A stretch of DNA of 64,000 bases, from contig NZ_CAJFCI010000064.1 in assembly GCF_904061905.1 (NCBI RefSeq), positions 1-64,000 on the forward strand. Reading direction: 5' to 3'. Every line of letters starts with the position of its first letter. Positions within the stretch are counted from its first letter, which is position 1. Source of the stretch: Zestomonas carbonaria. GTDB lineage: Bacteria; Pseudomonadota; Gammaproteobacteria; Pseudomonadales; Pseudomonadaceae. Position numbers and translations under genes: made by a program. This document shows positions 26,711 to 42,204 of the stretch, one piece after another. Under the pieces are notes generated by a model. It ran no database searches and had not been told where the DNA came from. It saw only the letters and a list, made by a program, of their open reading frames with translations.

Positions 26711-27250
26711 ATGGCACGACTAAAAGAGATTTACCGGAAAGAAATCGCGCCCAAACTGAAGGAAGAGCTTCAGTTGGCGAACGTGATGGAAGTTCCGCGC
26801 ATTACCAAAATCACCCTGAACATGGGCCTGGGCGAAGCGATCGGTGACAAGAAGGTCATCGAGAGCGCCGTCGCCGATCTGGAGAAGATCACCGGCCAGA
26901 AGCCTGTCGTGACTTACGCTCGTAAGTCCATCGCAGGCTTCAAGGTCCGCGAAGGCTGGCCGATCGGTGTCAAGGTGACCCTGCGTCGCGATCGTATGTA
27001 CGAGTTCCTGGATCGCCTGCTGTCCATCTCCCTGCCGCGCGTGCGTGACTTCCGCGGCCTGAATGCCAAGTCCTTCGACGGTCGTGGCAACTACAGCATG
27101 GGCGTGAAAGAGCAGATCATCTTCCCGGAAATCGATTACGACAAGATCGATGCACTGCGTGGTCTCGACATCACCCTGACCACCACTGCCCGTACGGATG
27201 ATGAAGGTCGCGCGCTGCTGCGTGCTTTCAGCTTCCCGTTCCGCAACTGA
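26711..27250 (+). CDS. rplE: 50S ribosomal protein L5
   Basis: Central protuberance protein that binds 5S rRNA and the P-site tRNA. 179 residues with the conserved [10 protein letters not shown] and [15 protein letters not shown] stretches. Followed by rpsN after 12 bases. Confidence 0.98.
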   Translation: MARLKEIYRKEIAPKLKEELQLANVMEVPRITKITLNMGLGEAIGDKKVIESAVADLEKITGQKPVVTYARKSIAGFKVREGWPIGVKVTLRRDRMYEFLDRLLSISLPRVRDFRGLNAKSFDGRGNYSMGVKEQIIFPEIDYDKIDALRGLDITLTTTARTDDEGRALLRAFSFPFRN

Positions 27251-27262
27251 TTGGAGTAGGAC

Positions 27263-27568
27263 ATGGCCAAGAAGAGTATGAAGAACCGCGAGCTGAAGCG
27301 TCAGCAAACGGTTGCCAAGTTCGCCAAGAAGCGCGCTGAGCTGAAGGCTATCATCGTCAACCCGAACTCCACTCCGGAGGCTCGTTGGGAGGCGCAGATC
27401 GCTCTGCAGAAGCAACCGCGTGATGCCAGTGCCAGCCGTCTGCGTAATCGCTGCCGCCTGACCGGTCGTCCGCACGGCGTGTACCGCAAGTTCGGCCTCG
27501 GCCGTAACAAGCTGCGCGAAGCCGCAATGCGTGGCGATGTACCGGGTCTGGTCAAGGCCAGCTGGTAA
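27263..27568 (+). CDS. rpsN: 30S ribosomal protein S14 (zinc-independent form)
   Basis: 30S head protein. 101 residues, the long form. The region that carries CXXC pairs in the short zinc-binding form reads [20 protein letters not shown] with a single cysteine, so no zinc site is expected. It is followed by a 199-base gap with a strong hairpin and a probable promoter. Confidence 0.98.
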   Translation: MAKKSMKNRELKRQQTVAKFAKKRAELKAIIVNPNSTPEARWEAQIALQKQPRDASASRLRNRCRLTGRPHGVYRKFGLGRNKLREAAMRGDVPGLVKASW

Positions 27569-27586
27569 TGATCGCTTGAGAGTGCC

Positions 27587-27650
27587 GCCCGAAAGGGCGG
27601 TTCCCTCCGCGTGAAAATGAATCAAGCCCCTTCTGGGGCTTGATTCATTT
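27587..27650 (+). terminator. Hairpins between rpsN and rpsH
   Basis: Two hairpins in tandem. The first is CCGCCC-GAAA-GGGCGG at about 27587-27602. The second is a perfect 16-base stem (27615-27630 with 27635-27650) around a TTCT loop, A-rich on the left and T-rich on the right, so it can terminate in both directions. It divides the spc operon between rpsN and rpsH. Confidence 0.75.
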
Positions 27651-27668
27651 ATGAACGGTCTCTAAAAT
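27640..27668 (+). promoter_or_regulatory. Predicted internal promoter upstream of rpsH
   Basis: TTGATT at 27640-27645, 17-base spacer, TAAAAT (five of six) at 27663-27668, then the GC-rich stretch GACCGGC. The -35 element lies inside the right arm of the preceding terminator hairpin. Confidence 0.6.
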
Positions 27669-27767
27669 GACCGGCTCGCCAGAGCCAGGCCTGTTTTTTG
27701 CCGGGCGTTCGTGGCGGTACCAAGTGGCCGCAAGGCCATTCCTTTTTGTTTTAGGAGCATCTAGCCC

Positions 27768-28160
27768 ATGAGTATGCAGGACCCGTTAGCGGACATGCTA
27801 ACTCGTATCCGTAATGCCCAGATGGCTGAAAAGTCTGTCGTAAGCATGCCGTCCTCCAAGCTGAAGGTGGCGGTGGCCAACGTTCTCAAGAGCGAAGGTT
27901 ACATCACGGGATATCAAGTCAGCAGCGATGCCAAGCCGCTGCTGTCCATCGAGCTGAAGTACTTCGAAGGCCGTCCGGTTATCGAGGAGCTGAAGCGTGT
28001 GAGCCGTCCTGGCCTGCGCCAGTACAAATCCGTAGACCAGCTGCCGAAAGTGCGTGGTGGCCTGGGCGTGTCGATTGTCTCCACCAACAAAGGTGTGATG
28101 ACTGATCGTGCTGCTCGCGCTGCTGGCGTGGGCGGCGAAGTCCTCTGCACTGTGTTCTAA
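27768..28160 (+). CDS. rpsH: 30S ribosomal protein S8
   Basis: Primary binder of the 16S central domain; in E. coli it represses the spc operon by binding near the L5 start. 130 residues, [18 protein letters not shown], with the C-terminal [12 protein letters not shown] 100-base leader precedes it, ending TTTTAGGAGC. Confidence 0.98.
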   Translation: MSMQDPLADMLTRIRNAQMAEKSVVSMPSSKLKVAVANVLKSEGYITGYQVSSDAKPLLSIELKYFEGRPVIEELKRVSRPGLRQYKSVDQLPKVRGGLGVSIVSTNKGVMTDRAARAAGVGGEVLCTVF

Positions 28161-28172
28161 GGGGGGATAAGC

Positions 28173-28706
28173 ATGTCTCGCGTTGCTAAGAACCCCGTCA
28201 AGCTGCCCGCTGGCGTAGAAGTCAAGCTGGCTGGTCAGCAGATCTCGGTGAAAGGTGCCAAGGGCGCTCTCGAGTTGAACCTGCATCCGTCCGTTGAAGT
28301 CCAGCAGGAAGCAGGTGAACTGCGTTTTGCTGCGCGCAATGGCGATCAGCAGAACAAAGCCATGGCCGGTACCACCCGTGCCCTGGTCAACAACATGGTG
28401 ATCGGTGTCAGCCAGGGCTTCGAGCGCAAGCTCCAACTGGTCGGCGTTGGTTACAAGGCGCAAGCCAAAGGTCAAGTGCTGTCCCTGGCTCTCGGCTTCT
28501 CGCACCCGATCGACTATGAGTTGCCGCAAGGCGTTACCGCCGAAACCCCCAGCCAGACCGATATCGTCATCAAGGGTATCGACAAGCAGCTGGTCGGTCA
28601 GGTGGCCGCCGAGATCCGCGACTTCCGTCCGCCGGAGCCTTACAAAGGTAAGGGCGTGCGTTATTCCGATGAAGTCGTTCATCGTAAAGAAGCTAAGAAG
28701 AAGTAG
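28173..28706 (+). CDS. rplF: 50S ribosomal protein L6
   Basis: Binds the sarcin-ricin region near the factor site. 177 residues made of two similar domains, with the C-terminal signature [22 protein letters not shown] precedes the ATG. Confidence 0.98.
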   Translation: MSRVAKNPVKLPAGVEVKLAGQQISVKGAKGALELNLHPSVEVQQEAGELRFAARNGDQQNKAMAGTTRALVNNMVIGVSQGFERKLQLVGVGYKAQAKGQVLSLALGFSHPIDYELPQGVTAETPSQTDIVIKGIDKQLVGQVAAEIRDFRPPEPYKGKGVRYSDEVVHRKEAKKK

Positions 28707-28716
28707 GGCATAGCAA

Positions 28717-29067
28717 ATGAGCGTAAAGAAAGAAACTCGTCTGCGTCGCGCTCGCAAGGCACGCCTGAAAATGCGCGAGCTGGAATCCGTACGCCTCTGC
28801 GTGTACCGCTCTTCCCAGCACATCTACGCCCAGGTCATTTCGGCCGACGGCGCCCAGGTCCTGGCCAGCGCCTCGACCTTGGACAAAGCACTGCGTGACG
28901 ACGCTACCGGCAACGTCGACGCGGCCAAGAAAGTGGGTCAGTTGGTGGCCGAGCGCGCGAAAGCCGCTGGCGTCACCAAGGTGGCTTTCGATCGTTCTGG
29001 CTTCAAGTATCACGGTCGCGTCAAGGCGCTGGCCGATGCTGCTCGTGAAGGCGGACTGGAGTTCTAA
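28717..29067 (+). CDS. rplR: 50S ribosomal protein L18
   Basis: Delivers 5S rRNA to the central protuberance together with L5. 116 residues, [22 protein letters not shown], ending with [24 protein letters not shown]. Followed by rpsE after three bases. Confidence 0.98.
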   Translation: MSVKKETRLRRARKARLKMRELESVRLCVYRSSQHIYAQVISADGAQVLASASTLDKALRDDATGNVDAAKKVGQLVAERAKAAGVTKVAFDRSGFKYHGRVKALADAAREGGLEF

Positions 29068-29070
29068 GTT

Positions 29071-29571
29071 ATGGCAAATAACGACCAAAAGCGCGACGAA
29101 GGCTACATCGAGAAGCTGGTCCAGGTTAACCGCGTTGCCAAGACCGTCAAAGGCGGTCGTATCTTCACCTTCACCGCGCTGACCGTGGTGGGTGATGGCA
29201 AGGGTCGCGTCGGTTTCGGCCGTGGCAAGTCCCGTGAAGTGCCGGCCGCCATCCAGAAGGCGATGGAAGCTGCGCGTCGCAACATGATCCAGGTGGACCT
29301 GAACGGCACCACCCTGCAGTACGCGATGAAGTCCGCCCATGGCGCTTCCAAGGTGTACATGCAGCCGGCATCCGAAGGTACCGGCATCATCGCCGGCGGC
29401 GCCATGCGTGCCGTGCTGGAAGTGGCTGGTGTGCAGAACGTGCTCGCCAAGTGCTACGGCTCCACCAATCCGGTCAACGTGGTTCACGCCACCTTCAAGG
29501 CTCTGAAGGACATGCAGTCCCCGGATTCCGTGGCTGCCAAGCGTGGCAAGAGCGTCGAGGAGATTCTCTAA
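29071..29571 (+). CDS. rpsE: 30S ribosomal protein S5
   Basis: Fidelity protein at the S4-S5 interface, where ram and spectinomycin-resistance changes arise. 166 residues with the N-terminal RNA-binding double-strand fold ([20 protein letters not shown]). The TAA stop is followed after two bases by the rpmD start. Confidence 0.98.
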   Translation: MANNDQKRDEGYIEKLVQVNRVAKTVKGGRIFTFTALTVVGDGKGRVGFGRGKSREVPAAIQKAMEAARRNMIQVDLNGTTLQYAMKSAHGASKVYMQPASEGTGIIAGGAMRAVLEVAGVQNVLAKCYGSTNPVNVVHATFKALKDMQSPDSVAAKRGKSVEEIL

Positions 29572-29573
29572 CC

Positions 29574-29756
29574 ATGGCTAACGCAACTGTCAAAGTCACG
29601 CTGGTCAAGAGCGTGAATGGCCGTCTGGCCAACCACAAGGCGTGCGTCAAGGGCCTCGGTCTGCGTCGCATCGGTCACACCGTCGAGGTTCTGGATACTC
29701 CGGAAAACCGCGGGATGATCAACAAGGCCTATTACCTTCTGCGTGTGGAGGGTTAA
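29574..29756 (+). CDS. rpmD: 50S ribosomal protein L30
   Basis: Small 50S protein, 60 residues, [18 protein letters not shown], in its standard place between rpsE and rplO. The ATG at 29574 is chosen: a longer in-frame start lies inside rpsE and would give an N-terminus unlike the family. Confidence 0.97.
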   Translation: MANATVKVTLVKSVNGRLANHKACVKGLGLRRIGHTVEVLDTPENRGMINKAYYLLRVEG

Positions 29757-29759
29757 GAC

Positions 29760-30194
29760 ATGCAACTGAACGATCTGCGTTCTGCGCCGGGTGCCCGTCG
29801 CGAGAAGCATCGTGTGGGTCGCGGTATCGGTAGCGGCCTGGGCAAGACCGGTGGCCGTGGCCACAAGGGTCAGACCTCTCGCTCCGGCGGCACCATCGCG
29901 CCCGGCTTCGAGGGTGGTCAACAGCCCCTGCACCGCCGTCTGCCGAAATTCGGCTTCGTTTCCCTGAAAGCCCTGGATCGCGCGGAAGTCCGTACTTCCG
30001 AGCTGGCCAAGGTCGAGGGCGATGTCGTCACTCTGCAGGCCCTGAAGGATGCCAACGTGATCAATCGCAACGTGCAGCGCGTGAAAGTCGTGCTGTCCGG
30101 TGATGTTGCTCGCGCGGTAACCCTGAAAGGCATCGCCGCCACCAAGGGTGCGCGTGCGGCCATCGAAGCAGCTGGCGGCAAGTTCGAGGACTAA
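29760..30194 (+). CDS. rplO: 50S ribosomal protein L15
   Basis: Late 50S assembly protein. 144 residues with the glycine-arginine rich N-terminal extension ([19 protein letters not shown]) that penetrates the rRNA. Its stop is immediately followed by the secY ATG. Confidence 0.98.
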   Translation: MQLNDLRSAPGARREKHRVGRGIGSGLGKTGGRGHKGQTSRSGGTIAPGFEGGQQPLHRRLPKFGFVSLKALDRAEVRTSELAKVEGDVVTLQALKDANVINRNVQRVKVVLSGDVARAVTLKGIAATKGARAAIEAAGGKFED

Positions 30195-31523
30195 ATGGCT
30201 AAGCAAGGTGCTCTCTCAGCGCTCAGCAATGGCGGGTTGTCCGAGCTTTGGACTCGGCTGCGCTTCCTTTTCCTGGCGATCATCGTCTATCGGATAGGGG
30301 CGCACATTCCGGTTCCCGGGATCAACCCTGACCGGCTCGCTGACCTGTTCCGGCAGAATGAGGGGACTATTCTTAGCCTGTTCAACATGTTCTCCGGCGG
30401 TGCGCTGGAGCGGATGAGCATCTTTGCGCTGGGGATCATGCCGTATATCTCGGCATCGATCATCATGCAGCTGATGACTGCCGTCAGCCCGCAACTGGAG
30501 CAGTTGAAGAAGGAAGGTGAGGCTGGTCGTCGCAAGATCAGCCAGTACACTCGCTACGGTACGCTGCTGCTCGCTCTCGTTCAGGCCACTGGCATGTCCA
30601 TTGGTCTGGCGGGGCAGGGCGTGGCGTTTTCGGCGGGGTTCGGGTTCCACTTCGTGGCGGTCACCACCTTCGTGGCGGGGGCGATGTTCATGATGTGGCT
30701 CGGTGAGCAGATCACCGAGCGGGGTGTCGGCAACGGCATCTCGATGCTGATCTTCGCGGGCATCGTCGCCGGTCTGCCGTCGGCAATCGGGCAGTCCTTC
30801 GAGTCTGCCCGCCAGGGTGATATCAACATCTTCGCCCTGGTTGCCATCGGCCTGCTGGCAGTGGCGATCATCGGATTCGTGGTGTTCATCGAGCGTGGCC
30901 AGCGTCGTATCGCTGTGCATTACGCCAAGCGTCAGCAGGGCCGCAAGGTCTTCGCTGCGCAGACCAGCCACTTACCGCTGAAGGTGAACATGGCCGGTGT
31001 GATTCCGGCTATTTTCGCCAGCAGCCTCCTGCTGTTCCCGGCTTCCCTGGGAGCCTGGTTCGGTCAGTCCGAAGGTCTGGGCTGGCTGCAGGACGTTGCT
31101 CAGGCCATTGCCCCCGGCCAGCCGTTGAACATTCTGCTGTTTAGTGCAGGGATCATTTTCTTCTGCTTCTTCTATACGGCTCTGATGTTCAACCCGAAAG
31201 ACGTGGCGGAGAACCTGAAAAAGTCCGGCGCCTTTATCCCGGGTATCCGTCCTGGTGAGCAATCCGCGCGCTATATCGATGGCGTGCTGACCCGCTTGAC
31301 CCTGTTCGGTGCTCTGTACATGACGGCTGTCTGCCTGCTGCCCCAGTTCCTGGTGGTGGCGGCCAACGTGCCGTTCTACCTTGGCGGGACCTCGTTGCTG
31401 ATCGTGGTCGTGGTTGTGATGGACTTTATGTCGCAAGTACAATCGCACCTCGTTTCGCACCAGTACGAATCCCTGATGAAGAAAGCCAACCTGAAGGGCT
31501 ACGGCAGCGGCATGCTCCGCTGA
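30195..31523 (+). CDS. secY: Preprotein translocase subunit SecY
   Basis: Channel-forming inner-membrane protein of the Sec translocase; partner of SecE (4522-4890). 442 residues with ten predicted membrane helices. The N-terminal PVPGINPD and [19 protein letters not shown] plug region and the C-terminal cytoplasmic loop [10 protein letters not shown] are present. No base separates it from rplO, so it is translated by reinitiation or coupling. Confidence 0.98.
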
Positions 31524-31554
31524 CCATGTGCCCGTAAGGTTCGAGGAGTTGGTG

Positions 31555-31671
31555 ATGAAAGTTCGTGCATCGGTGAAGAAGCTGTGCCGCAACTGCAAAA
31601 TCATTCGTCGCGAAGGTGTCGTGCGAGTGATCTGCAGTGCGGAGCCGCGTCACAAACAGCGCCAAGGCTGA
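31555..31671 (+). CDS. rpmJ: 50S ribosomal protein L36 (zinc-binding form)
   Basis: A 38-residue protein, [19 protein letters not shown] onward, after secY. C11, C14, C27 and H33 form the zinc ribbon of the C+ paralog. The Zur-controlled C- paralog, if present, would be elsewhere. GAGGAG precedes the ATG. Last gene of the spc operon. Confidence 0.97.
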
Positions 31672-31689
31672 GTGTGATCAAACGCCATA

Positions 31690-31725
31690 AGCCCGGCAGC
31701 TAGTGCGCTGCCGGGTTGATTATTT
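31690..31725 (+). terminator. spc operon terminator after rpmJ
   Basis: CCCGGCAGC pairs with GCTGCCGGG (31692-31700 with 31707-31715) around TAGTGC, followed by the T-rich TTGATTATTTG. The T tract doubles as the -35 of the next promoter. Confidence 0.85.
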
Positions 31726-31744
31726 GTTTCTACAGCGCTAATAT
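31716..31744 (+). promoter_or_regulatory. Predicted alpha operon promoter
   Basis: TTGATT at 31716-31721, 17-base spacer, TAATAT at 31739-31744, then CTCGCGCCC. The -35 begins on the base after the terminator stem. The leader to rpsM is about 50 bases. Confidence 0.65.
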
Positions 31745-31802
31745 CTCGCGCCCTTTTCTTGGCTTCCGGGGCGTAGGTAGCTGTCAATTGGAGTTCCACT
31801 GA

Positions 31803-32159
31803 ATGGCCCGTATTGCAGGCGTTAACATTCCGGATAACAAGCACACTGTTATCTCGCTGACCTACATCTACGGTGTTGGTCGCACTACTGCGCAGAGCAT
31901 CTGCGCGGCGACCGGGGTCAACCCGGCAGCGAAAATCAAAGATCTCAGCGACGAGCAGATTGAACTGTTGCGTGGCGAAGTCGCCAAGTTCACCACCGAA
32001 GGTGACCTGCGCCGCGAAATCAACATGAAGATCAAGCGCCTGATGGACCTGGGTTGCTACCGTGGCCTGCGCCACCGTCGCGGCCTGCCGGTTCGTGGTC
32101 AGCGCACCAAGACCAACGCCCGTACCCGTAAGGGTCCGCGCAAGCCGATCCGCAAGTAA
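31803..32159 (+). CDS. rpsM: 30S ribosomal protein S13
   Basis: 30S head protein that bridges to L5 and contacts tRNA with its C-terminal tail. 118 residues, [21 protein letters not shown] onward, tail ending GPRKPIRK. First gene of the alpha operon. Confidence 0.98.
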   Translation: MARIAGVNIPDNKHTVISLTYIYGVGRTTAQSICAATGVNPAAKIKDLSDEQIELLRGEVAKFTTEGDLRREINMKIKRLMDLGCYRGLRHRRGLPVRGQRTKTNARTRKGPRKPIRK

Positions 32160-32189
32160 TCGCATTCGCGAATCGACAGGAATCTAGTC

Positions 32190-32579
32190 ATGGCAAAACC
32201 TGCTGCTCGTCCTCGTAAGAAAGTCAAAAAGACAGTGGTGGATGGCATCGCCCATATCCACGCTTCTTTCAACAACACCATCGTGACCATCACTGATCGT
32301 CAGGGTAACGCTCTGTCCTGGGCTACCTCCGGTGGCTCCGGCTTCCGCGGTTCCCGCAAGAGCACCCCGTTCGCCGCCCAGGTGGCTGCAGAGCGCGCTG
32401 GCCAGGCCGCTCTCGAGTACGGTCTGAAGAACCTCGACGTGAACGTCAAGGGCCCGGGCCCGGGTCGCGAGTCCGCTGTGCGTGCTCTGAACGCCTGCGG
32501 TTACAAGATTTCCAGCATCACCGACGTGACGCCGATCCCGCACAACGGGTGCCGTCCGCCGAAGAAGCGTCGCGTGTAA
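32190..32579 (+). CDS. rpsK: 30S ribosomal protein S11
   Basis: Platform protein near the E-site codon. 129 residues with the signature [15 protein letters not shown] and the C-terminal [16 protein letters not shown]. Confidence 0.98.
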   Translation: MAKPAARPRKKVKKTVVDGIAHIHASFNNTIVTITDRQGNALSWATSGGSGFRGSRKSTPFAAQVAAERAGQAALEYGLKNLDVNVKGPGPGRESAVRALNACGYKISSITDVTPIPHNGCRPPKKRRV

Positions 32580-32595
32580 TAGGAGACAGTGAAAG

Positions 32596-33216
32596 ATGGC
32601 TCGTTACATTGGTCCTAAGTGCAAACTGTCTCGCCGTGAAGGCACCGATCTCTTCCTGAAGAGTGGTGCGCGCGCGCTCGAATCCAAGTGCAACATCGAA
32701 TCGGCTCCCGGCCAGCACGGCGCCCGCCGTGGCCGTCAGTCCGACTACGGTACCCAGCTGCGTGAGAAGCAGAAGGTTCGTCGTATCTACGGCGTTCTGG
32801 AGCGTCAGTTCAGCGGTTACTACAAGGAAGCTGCCCGTCGCAAGGGCGCTACCGGCGAGAACCTGCTGCAGCTGCTCGAGTGCCGCCTGGACAACGTGGT
32901 CTATCGCATGGGCTTCGGTGCTACCCGTGCCGAATCCCGTCAGCTGGTTTCGCACAAGACCATCACTGTTAACGGTAAAACCGTGAACATTCCGTCCTAC
33001 CAGGTCAAGGCTGGCGACGTGGTCGCGGTGCGTGAGAAGTCGAAGAACCAATTGCGCATTGCTCAGGCTCTCGAACTGTCCGCACAGCGCGGCCGTGCCG
33101 AGTGGGTGGATGTGGATGCTGAGAAGAAGTCTGGCGTGTTCAAGAGCGTGCCGGTTCGCAGCGATCTGTCCGCCGACATCAACGAAAGCCTGATTGTCGA
33201 GCTCTACTCCAAGTAA
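32596..33216 (+). CDS. rpsD: 30S ribosomal protein S4
   Basis: Primary 16S 5'-domain binder and, in E. coli, the translational repressor of the alpha operon. 206 residues with the S4 domain ([21 protein letters not shown]). The N-terminal loop has one [11 protein letters not shown] cysteine and no zinc knuckle. Confidence 0.98.
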   Translation: MARYIGPKCKLSRREGTDLFLKSGARALESKCNIESAPGQHGARRGRQSDYGTQLREKQKVRRIYGVLERQFSGYYKEAARRKGATGENLLQLLECRLDNVVYRMGFGATRAESRQLVSHKTITVNGKTVNIPSYQVKAGDVVAVREKSKNQLRIAQALELSAQRGRAEWVDVDAEKKSGVFKSVPVRSDLSADINESLIVELYSK

Positions 33217-33238
33217 GGGCTAGAAAATAGGTGCATCC

Positions 33239-34240
33239 ATGCAGATTTCGGTAAATGAGTTCCTGACCCCCCGCCACATCGATGTGCAGGTGGTCAGTCC
33301 GACCCGCGCCAAGATCACCCTCGAGCCGCTCGAGCGTGGTTTCGGCCATACCCTGGGCAACGCGCTGCGTCGCATCCTGTTGTCCTCCATGCCTGGCTGT
33401 GCAGTAGTCGAGGCCGAGATTGACGGTGTACTCCACGAGTACAGCGCCATTGAAGGCGTGCAGGAAGATGTCATCGAGATCCTGCTCAACCTGAAAGGTC
33501 TGGCTATCAAGCTGCATGGTCGTGATGAAGTGACCCTGACTCTGGCGAAGAAGGGTGCAGGGGTTGTGACCGCTGCCGATATCCAGCTGGATCATGATGT
33601 CGAGATCGTCAACGGTGATCACGTCATCGCCAACCTGGCCGCCAACGGCTCGCTGAACATGCGGCTCACCGTAGCCCGTGGTCGCGGTTACGAGCCGGCT
33701 GATGCCCGCCAGAGCGACGAGGACGAGAGCCGTAGCATCGGTCGTCTGCAGTTGGATGCGTCCTTCAGCCCGGTACGCCGCGTGGCGTACGTGGTAGAGA
33801 ACGCTCGTGTCGAGCAGCGCACCAACCTGGACAAGCTGGTCATCGACCTGGAGACCAACGGTACCCTGGATCCGGAGGAGGCTATCCGCCGCGCCGCGAC
33901 CATCCTGCAGCAGCAGTTGGCCGCCTTCGTGGACCTCAAGGGTGACAGCGAGCCGGTCGTGGTTCAGCAGGAAGACGAGATCGATCCGATCCTGCTGCGT
34001 CCGGTCGACGATCTGGAGCTGACCGTGCGTTCGGCGAACTGCCTGAAGGCGGAAAACATCTACTACATCGGTGACCTGATCCAGCGCACCGAAGTGGAGC
34101 TGTTGAAGACTCCGAACCTGGGCAAGAAGTCCCTGACCGAGATCAAGGACGTTCTGGCCTCCCGTGGTCTGTCCCTCGGCATGCGCCTCGACAACTGGCC
34201 GCCGGCAAGTCTTAAGAAAGACGATAAGGCTACTGCCTGA
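33239..34240 (+). CDS. rpoA: DNA-directed RNA polymerase subunit alpha
   Basis: Dimer scaffold of RNA polymerase; the C-terminal domain binds UP elements and activators. 333 residues. The N-terminal domain has [15 protein letters not shown]. After a flexible linker (about 235-250) the C-terminal domain has the helix-hairpin-helix stretch [20 protein letters not shown]. Confidence 0.99.
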   Translation: MQISVNEFLTPRHIDVQVVSPTRAKITLEPLERGFGHTLGNALRRILLSSMPGCAVVEAEIDGVLHEYSAIEGVQEDVIEILLNLKGLAIKLHGRDEVTLTLAKKGAGVVTAADIQLDHDVEIVNGDHVIANLAANGSLNMRLTVARGRGYEPADARQSDEDESRSIGRLQLDASFSPVRRVAYVVENARVEQRTNLDKLVIDLETNGTLDPEEAIRRAATILQQQLAAFVDLKGDSEPVVVQQEDEIDPILLRPVDDLELTVRSANCLKAENIYYIGDLIQRTEVELLKTPNLGKKSLTEIKDVLASRGLSLGMRLDNWPPASLKKDDKATA

Positions 34241-34282
34241 TCGTCGTAATCACCGAACGTGAGTTTGGTAAGGAATTGAACC

Positions 34283-34669
34283 ATGCGTCATCGTAAAAGT
34301 GGTCGTCATCTGAACCGCACCAGCGCGCACCGCAAGGCCATGTTCCAGAACATGGCGGTTTCCCTGTTCGAGCACGAGTTGATCAAGACCACTCTGCCGA
34401 AAGCCAAGGAACTGCGTCGCGTCGCCGAACCGCTGATCACCCTGGCCAAGGAAGACAGCGTTGCCAACCGTCGTCTGGCTTTCGACCGTACTCGTTCGAA
34501 AGAAGCCGTCGGCAAACTGTTCAACGATCTGGGCAAGCGCTACGCCACCCGCCAGGGCGGCTACCTGCGTATCCTGAAGTGTGGCTATCGCGCTGGCGAT
34601 AACGCACCGATGGCTTACGTTGAGCTGGTCGACCGTCCGGTCGGCGGCTCGGTGGAAACCGCCGAGTAA
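34283..34669 (+). CDS. rplQ: 50S ribosomal protein L17
   Basis: Located near the tunnel exit. 128 residues, [21 protein letters not shown] onward. Last gene of the alpha operon and of the whole ribosomal supercluster. Confidence 0.98.
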   Translation: MRHRKSGRHLNRTSAHRKAMFQNMAVSLFEHELIKTTLPKAKELRRVAEPLITLAKEDSVANRRLAFDRTRSKEAVGKLFNDLGKRYATRQGGYLRILKCGYRAGDNAPMAYVELVDRPVGGSVETAE

Positions 34670-34686
34670 GCTCCGCTTGTACGAAG

Positions 34687-34711
34687 AACCGGGCCCAGTG
34701 CCCGGTTTTTT
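34687..34711 (+). terminator. alpha operon terminator
   Basis: AACCGGGC pairs with GCCCGGTT (34687-34694 with 34700-34707) around CCAGT, followed by TTTT and CGTTT, 18 bases after the rplQ stop. Confidence 0.9.
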
Positions 34712-37108
<2,397 letters not shown>

Positions 37109-37269
37109 GCCGTTGCCGGGTGTGGGCGCCATCGCTGCCCACGCCTGGCGGGGGCTCCGCTCGACGCACAACGCCTTCCTGCGGGGAGGCGTTGTGCTTT
37201 TCGGCTTGACCGAAGCGAGCCCGAGGCGGAGCATTTGTCCATTCCAAGGATGCAGCAAGGACTCCAGGC

Positions 37270-37734
37270 ATGAAGGGCCATATCGAAGTCATCAACTATC
37301 TCAAGACCCTGCTCAAGGGCGAGCTGGCCGCGCGCGACCAGTATTTCATCCACTCGCGGCTGTACGAAGACTGGGGCCTCGGCAAGCTCTACGAGCGGAT
37401 AAACCATGAAATGGAGGAGGAGACCCAGCATGCCGACGCGCTGCTCCGGCGGATCATCTTCCTCGAAGGTACGCCGGACATGGCGCCCAACTCCTTCAAG
37501 TTCGGCCAGACCGTGCCCGAGGCCCTGAAGCTGGACCTGGCCTTGGAGTACGAGGTGCGGGCCGCCCTGAGCAAGGGGATCGACCTGTGCGAGCGACATC
37601 AGGACTACCAGTCCCGTGACATCCTCCTGGCCCAGCTCAAGGACACCGAGGAAGACCACGCCTACTGGCTGGAGATCCAGTTGCAACTGATCGACAAGCT
37701 CGGGCTGGAGAACTATCTGCAGAGCCAGATGTAG
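37270..37734 (+). CDS. ftnA: Bacterial ferritin FtnA (annotated BfrA in P. aeruginosa)
   Basis: Iron-storage protein of the ferritin superfamily, 154 residues. The di-iron ligands are visible as E18, E51, H54, E93 (family position 94), E127 and H130. Position 52, the methionine that binds heme between subunits in true bacterioferritins, is threonine here (EEETQHAD), so this should be a heme-free ferritin. The same was reported for P. aeruginosa bfrA (PA4235), renamed FtnA. It follows katG after 161 bases, a pairing that removes peroxide and stores iron together. Confidence 0.93.
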   Translation: MKGHIEVINYLKTLLKGELAARDQYFIHSRLYEDWGLGKLYERINHEMEEETQHADALLRRIIFLEGTPDMAPNSFKFGQTVPEALKLDLALEYEVRAALSKGIDLCERHQDYQSRDILLAQLKDTEEDHAYWLEIQLQLIDKLGLENYLQSQM

Positions 37735-37765
37735 GACGGCGGTAAAAGCCGATAAAGGCGCTGGA

Positions 37766-37830
37766 AGGCTGGAGGCTGAACGACAAGCCTTTTCGTCCAG
37801 CCTCCAGCCTCCAGCCTCCAGCCTCCAGCC

Positions 37831-37832
<2 letters not shown>
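37766..37832. repeat. Seven-base tandem repeat and hairpin between convergent ftnA and uvrA
   Basis: Four perfect direct copies of CCTCCAG lie at 37801-37828, with a partial copy before them. The arm AAGGCTGGAGGCTG at 37766-37779 is an exact inverted copy of 37819-37832, so several alternative hairpins can form, and these probably terminate both genes. The uvrA stop codon starts at the right edge. Confidence 0.75.
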
Positions 37833-40665
<2,833 letters not shown>

Positions 40666-40801
40666 AAACAGCGGCCTCGCACGGCGGGCGGAAACCGGCA
40701 AGTATACGGCCGCGCTCCGTTCAGCGGCAAAGCGTCGCGGCGGTGCCGGCACGTGGGACTGGCTGGTAGAATCGCCGGCTGGTTTCGATAGGGCGTTTTC
40801 A

Positions 40802-42187
40802 ATGCACGATCCGCACAATGAACGTATGAGCGGCAGTGAAACCCGCGCGGCGGGTGGCCTGGCGCTGGTGTTCGCATTCCGCATGCTCGGCATGTTCATG
40901 GTGCTGCCGGTACTGGCCACCTACGGCATGGACCTGGCCGACGCCACCCCGGCGCTGATCGGCCTGGCCATCGGTGCCTATGGCCTGACCCAGGCGCTGT
41001 TGCAGATTCCCTTCGGGATGCTCTCCGACCGTATCGGCCGGCGCCCGGTGATCTACCTCGGCCTGCTGGTGTTCGCCGCCGGCGCGGTGCTGGCGGCCCA
41101 GGCCGATTCGATCTGGGGGGTGATCGCCGGTCGCATCCTGCAAGGCGCCGGGGCGATCTCCGCCGCGGTGATGGCGCTGCTTTCCGATCTCACCCGCGAG
41201 CAGCACCGCACCAAGGCAATGGCGATGATCGGCATGAGCATCGGCCTGTCGTTCGCCGTGGCCATGGTCGCCGGCCCCTTGCTGACCCGCGCCTTCGGCC
41301 TGCACGGGCTGTTCTGGACGACCGCCGGCATGGCGCTGCTCGGCATCGCCATCGTGGGCCTGGTCGTGCCGCGCTCGAACGGCCCGCTGCACCACCGCGA
41401 GTCCGAGGTGGCCGGCAAGGCGCTGCTGCCGACCCTGCGCCACCCGGACCTGCTGCGCCTCGACCTTGGCATCTTCGTCCTGCACGCGGTGCTGATGGCC
41501 AGCTTCGTGGCGCTGCCGCTGAGCCTGGTGGAGAACGCCGGGCTGCCCAAGGAGCAGCATTGGTGGGTGTACCTGACGGCGCTGTTGATCGGCTTCTTCG
41601 GGATGCTGCCGTTCATCATCTATGGCGAGAAAAAGCGCCAGATGAAGCGGGTGCTGTCCGGAGCGGTGGCGGTGCTGCTGATCTGCGAGCTGTTCTTCTG
41701 GCGCTTCGGCGGCAGTCTGCAGGCGCTGGTGTTCGGCACCGTGCTGTTCTTCACCGCCTTCAACCTGCTGGAGGCGACGCTGCCCTCGCTGATCAGCAAG
41801 GTTTCGCCGGCCGGCGGCAAGGGCACGGCGATGGGGGTGTACGCCACCAGCCAGTTCCTGGGCGCCGCGCTGGGCGGGATTCTCGGCGGCTGGCTGTTCC
41901 AGCATGGTGGCCTGGGCATGGTGTTCCTGGGCTGTGCGGCACTCTGTGCACTGTGGCTGGTATTTGCTGTTACCATGCGCGAACCGCCGTATGTGACCAG
42001 CCTGCGCCTGCCCCTGCCGCCCGCCGCGGCCCGGGATGCCGGGCTGGCCGAGCGTATGCTGAAGCTACCCGGCGTGGCAGACGCCATCGTGGTGGCCGAG
42101 GAGGCCGCCCTGTACATCAAAGTGGATTCTGAACAATTGGACCGCACGTCCCTCGAGCGCGAGATCAATGCCGCGCCGGCGTGCTGA
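40802..42187 (+). CDS. MFS transporter, YajR-like
   Basis: A 461-residue major facilitator with 12 predicted membrane helices. The motif A loop reads [16 protein letters not shown]. After the last helix (about residue 400) there is a soluble tail of about 50 residues with [21 protein letters not shown], resembling the ferredoxin-like YAM domain of E. coli YajR. Substrate unknown; drug or metabolite efflux is the usual annotation. The ATG at 40802 is used; a second ATG nine codons later is possible. It corresponds to PA4233, and the ssb gene follows. Confidence 0.88.
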   Translation: MHDPHNERMSGSETRAAGGLALVFAFRMLGMFMVLPVLATYGMDLADATPALIGLAIGAYGLTQALLQIPFGMLSDRIGRRPVIYLGLLVFAAGAVLAAQADSIWGVIAGRILQGAGAISAAVMALLSDLTREQHRTKAMAMIGMSIGLSFAVAMVAGPLLTRAFGLHGLFWTTAGMALLGIAIVGLVVPRSNGPLHHRESEVAGKALLPTLRHPDLLRLDLGIFVLHAVLMASFVALPLSLVENAGLPKEQHWWVYLTALLIGFFGMLPFIIYGEKKRQMKRVLSGAVAVLLICELFFWRFGGSLQALVFGTVLFFTAFNLLEATLPSLISKVSPAGGKGTAMGVYATSQFLGAALGGILGGWLFQHGGLGMVFLGCAALCALWLVFAVTMREPPYVTSLRLPLPPAAARDAGLAERMLKLPGVADAIVVAEEAALYIKVDSEQLDRTSLEREINAAPAC

Positions 42188-42204
42188 AGCCTAGGAGAAC
42201 GTTT

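Noticed and set aside
37801..37828. CCTCCAG tandem repeat as a phase-variation tract
   Set aside because: It lies after both stop codons and outside any promoter, so slippage would not switch a gene; a terminator role is simpler.
40666..40801. LexA (SOS) box between uvrA and the MFS gene
   Set aside because: No CTG-N10-CAG with the expected AT-rich centre is present.
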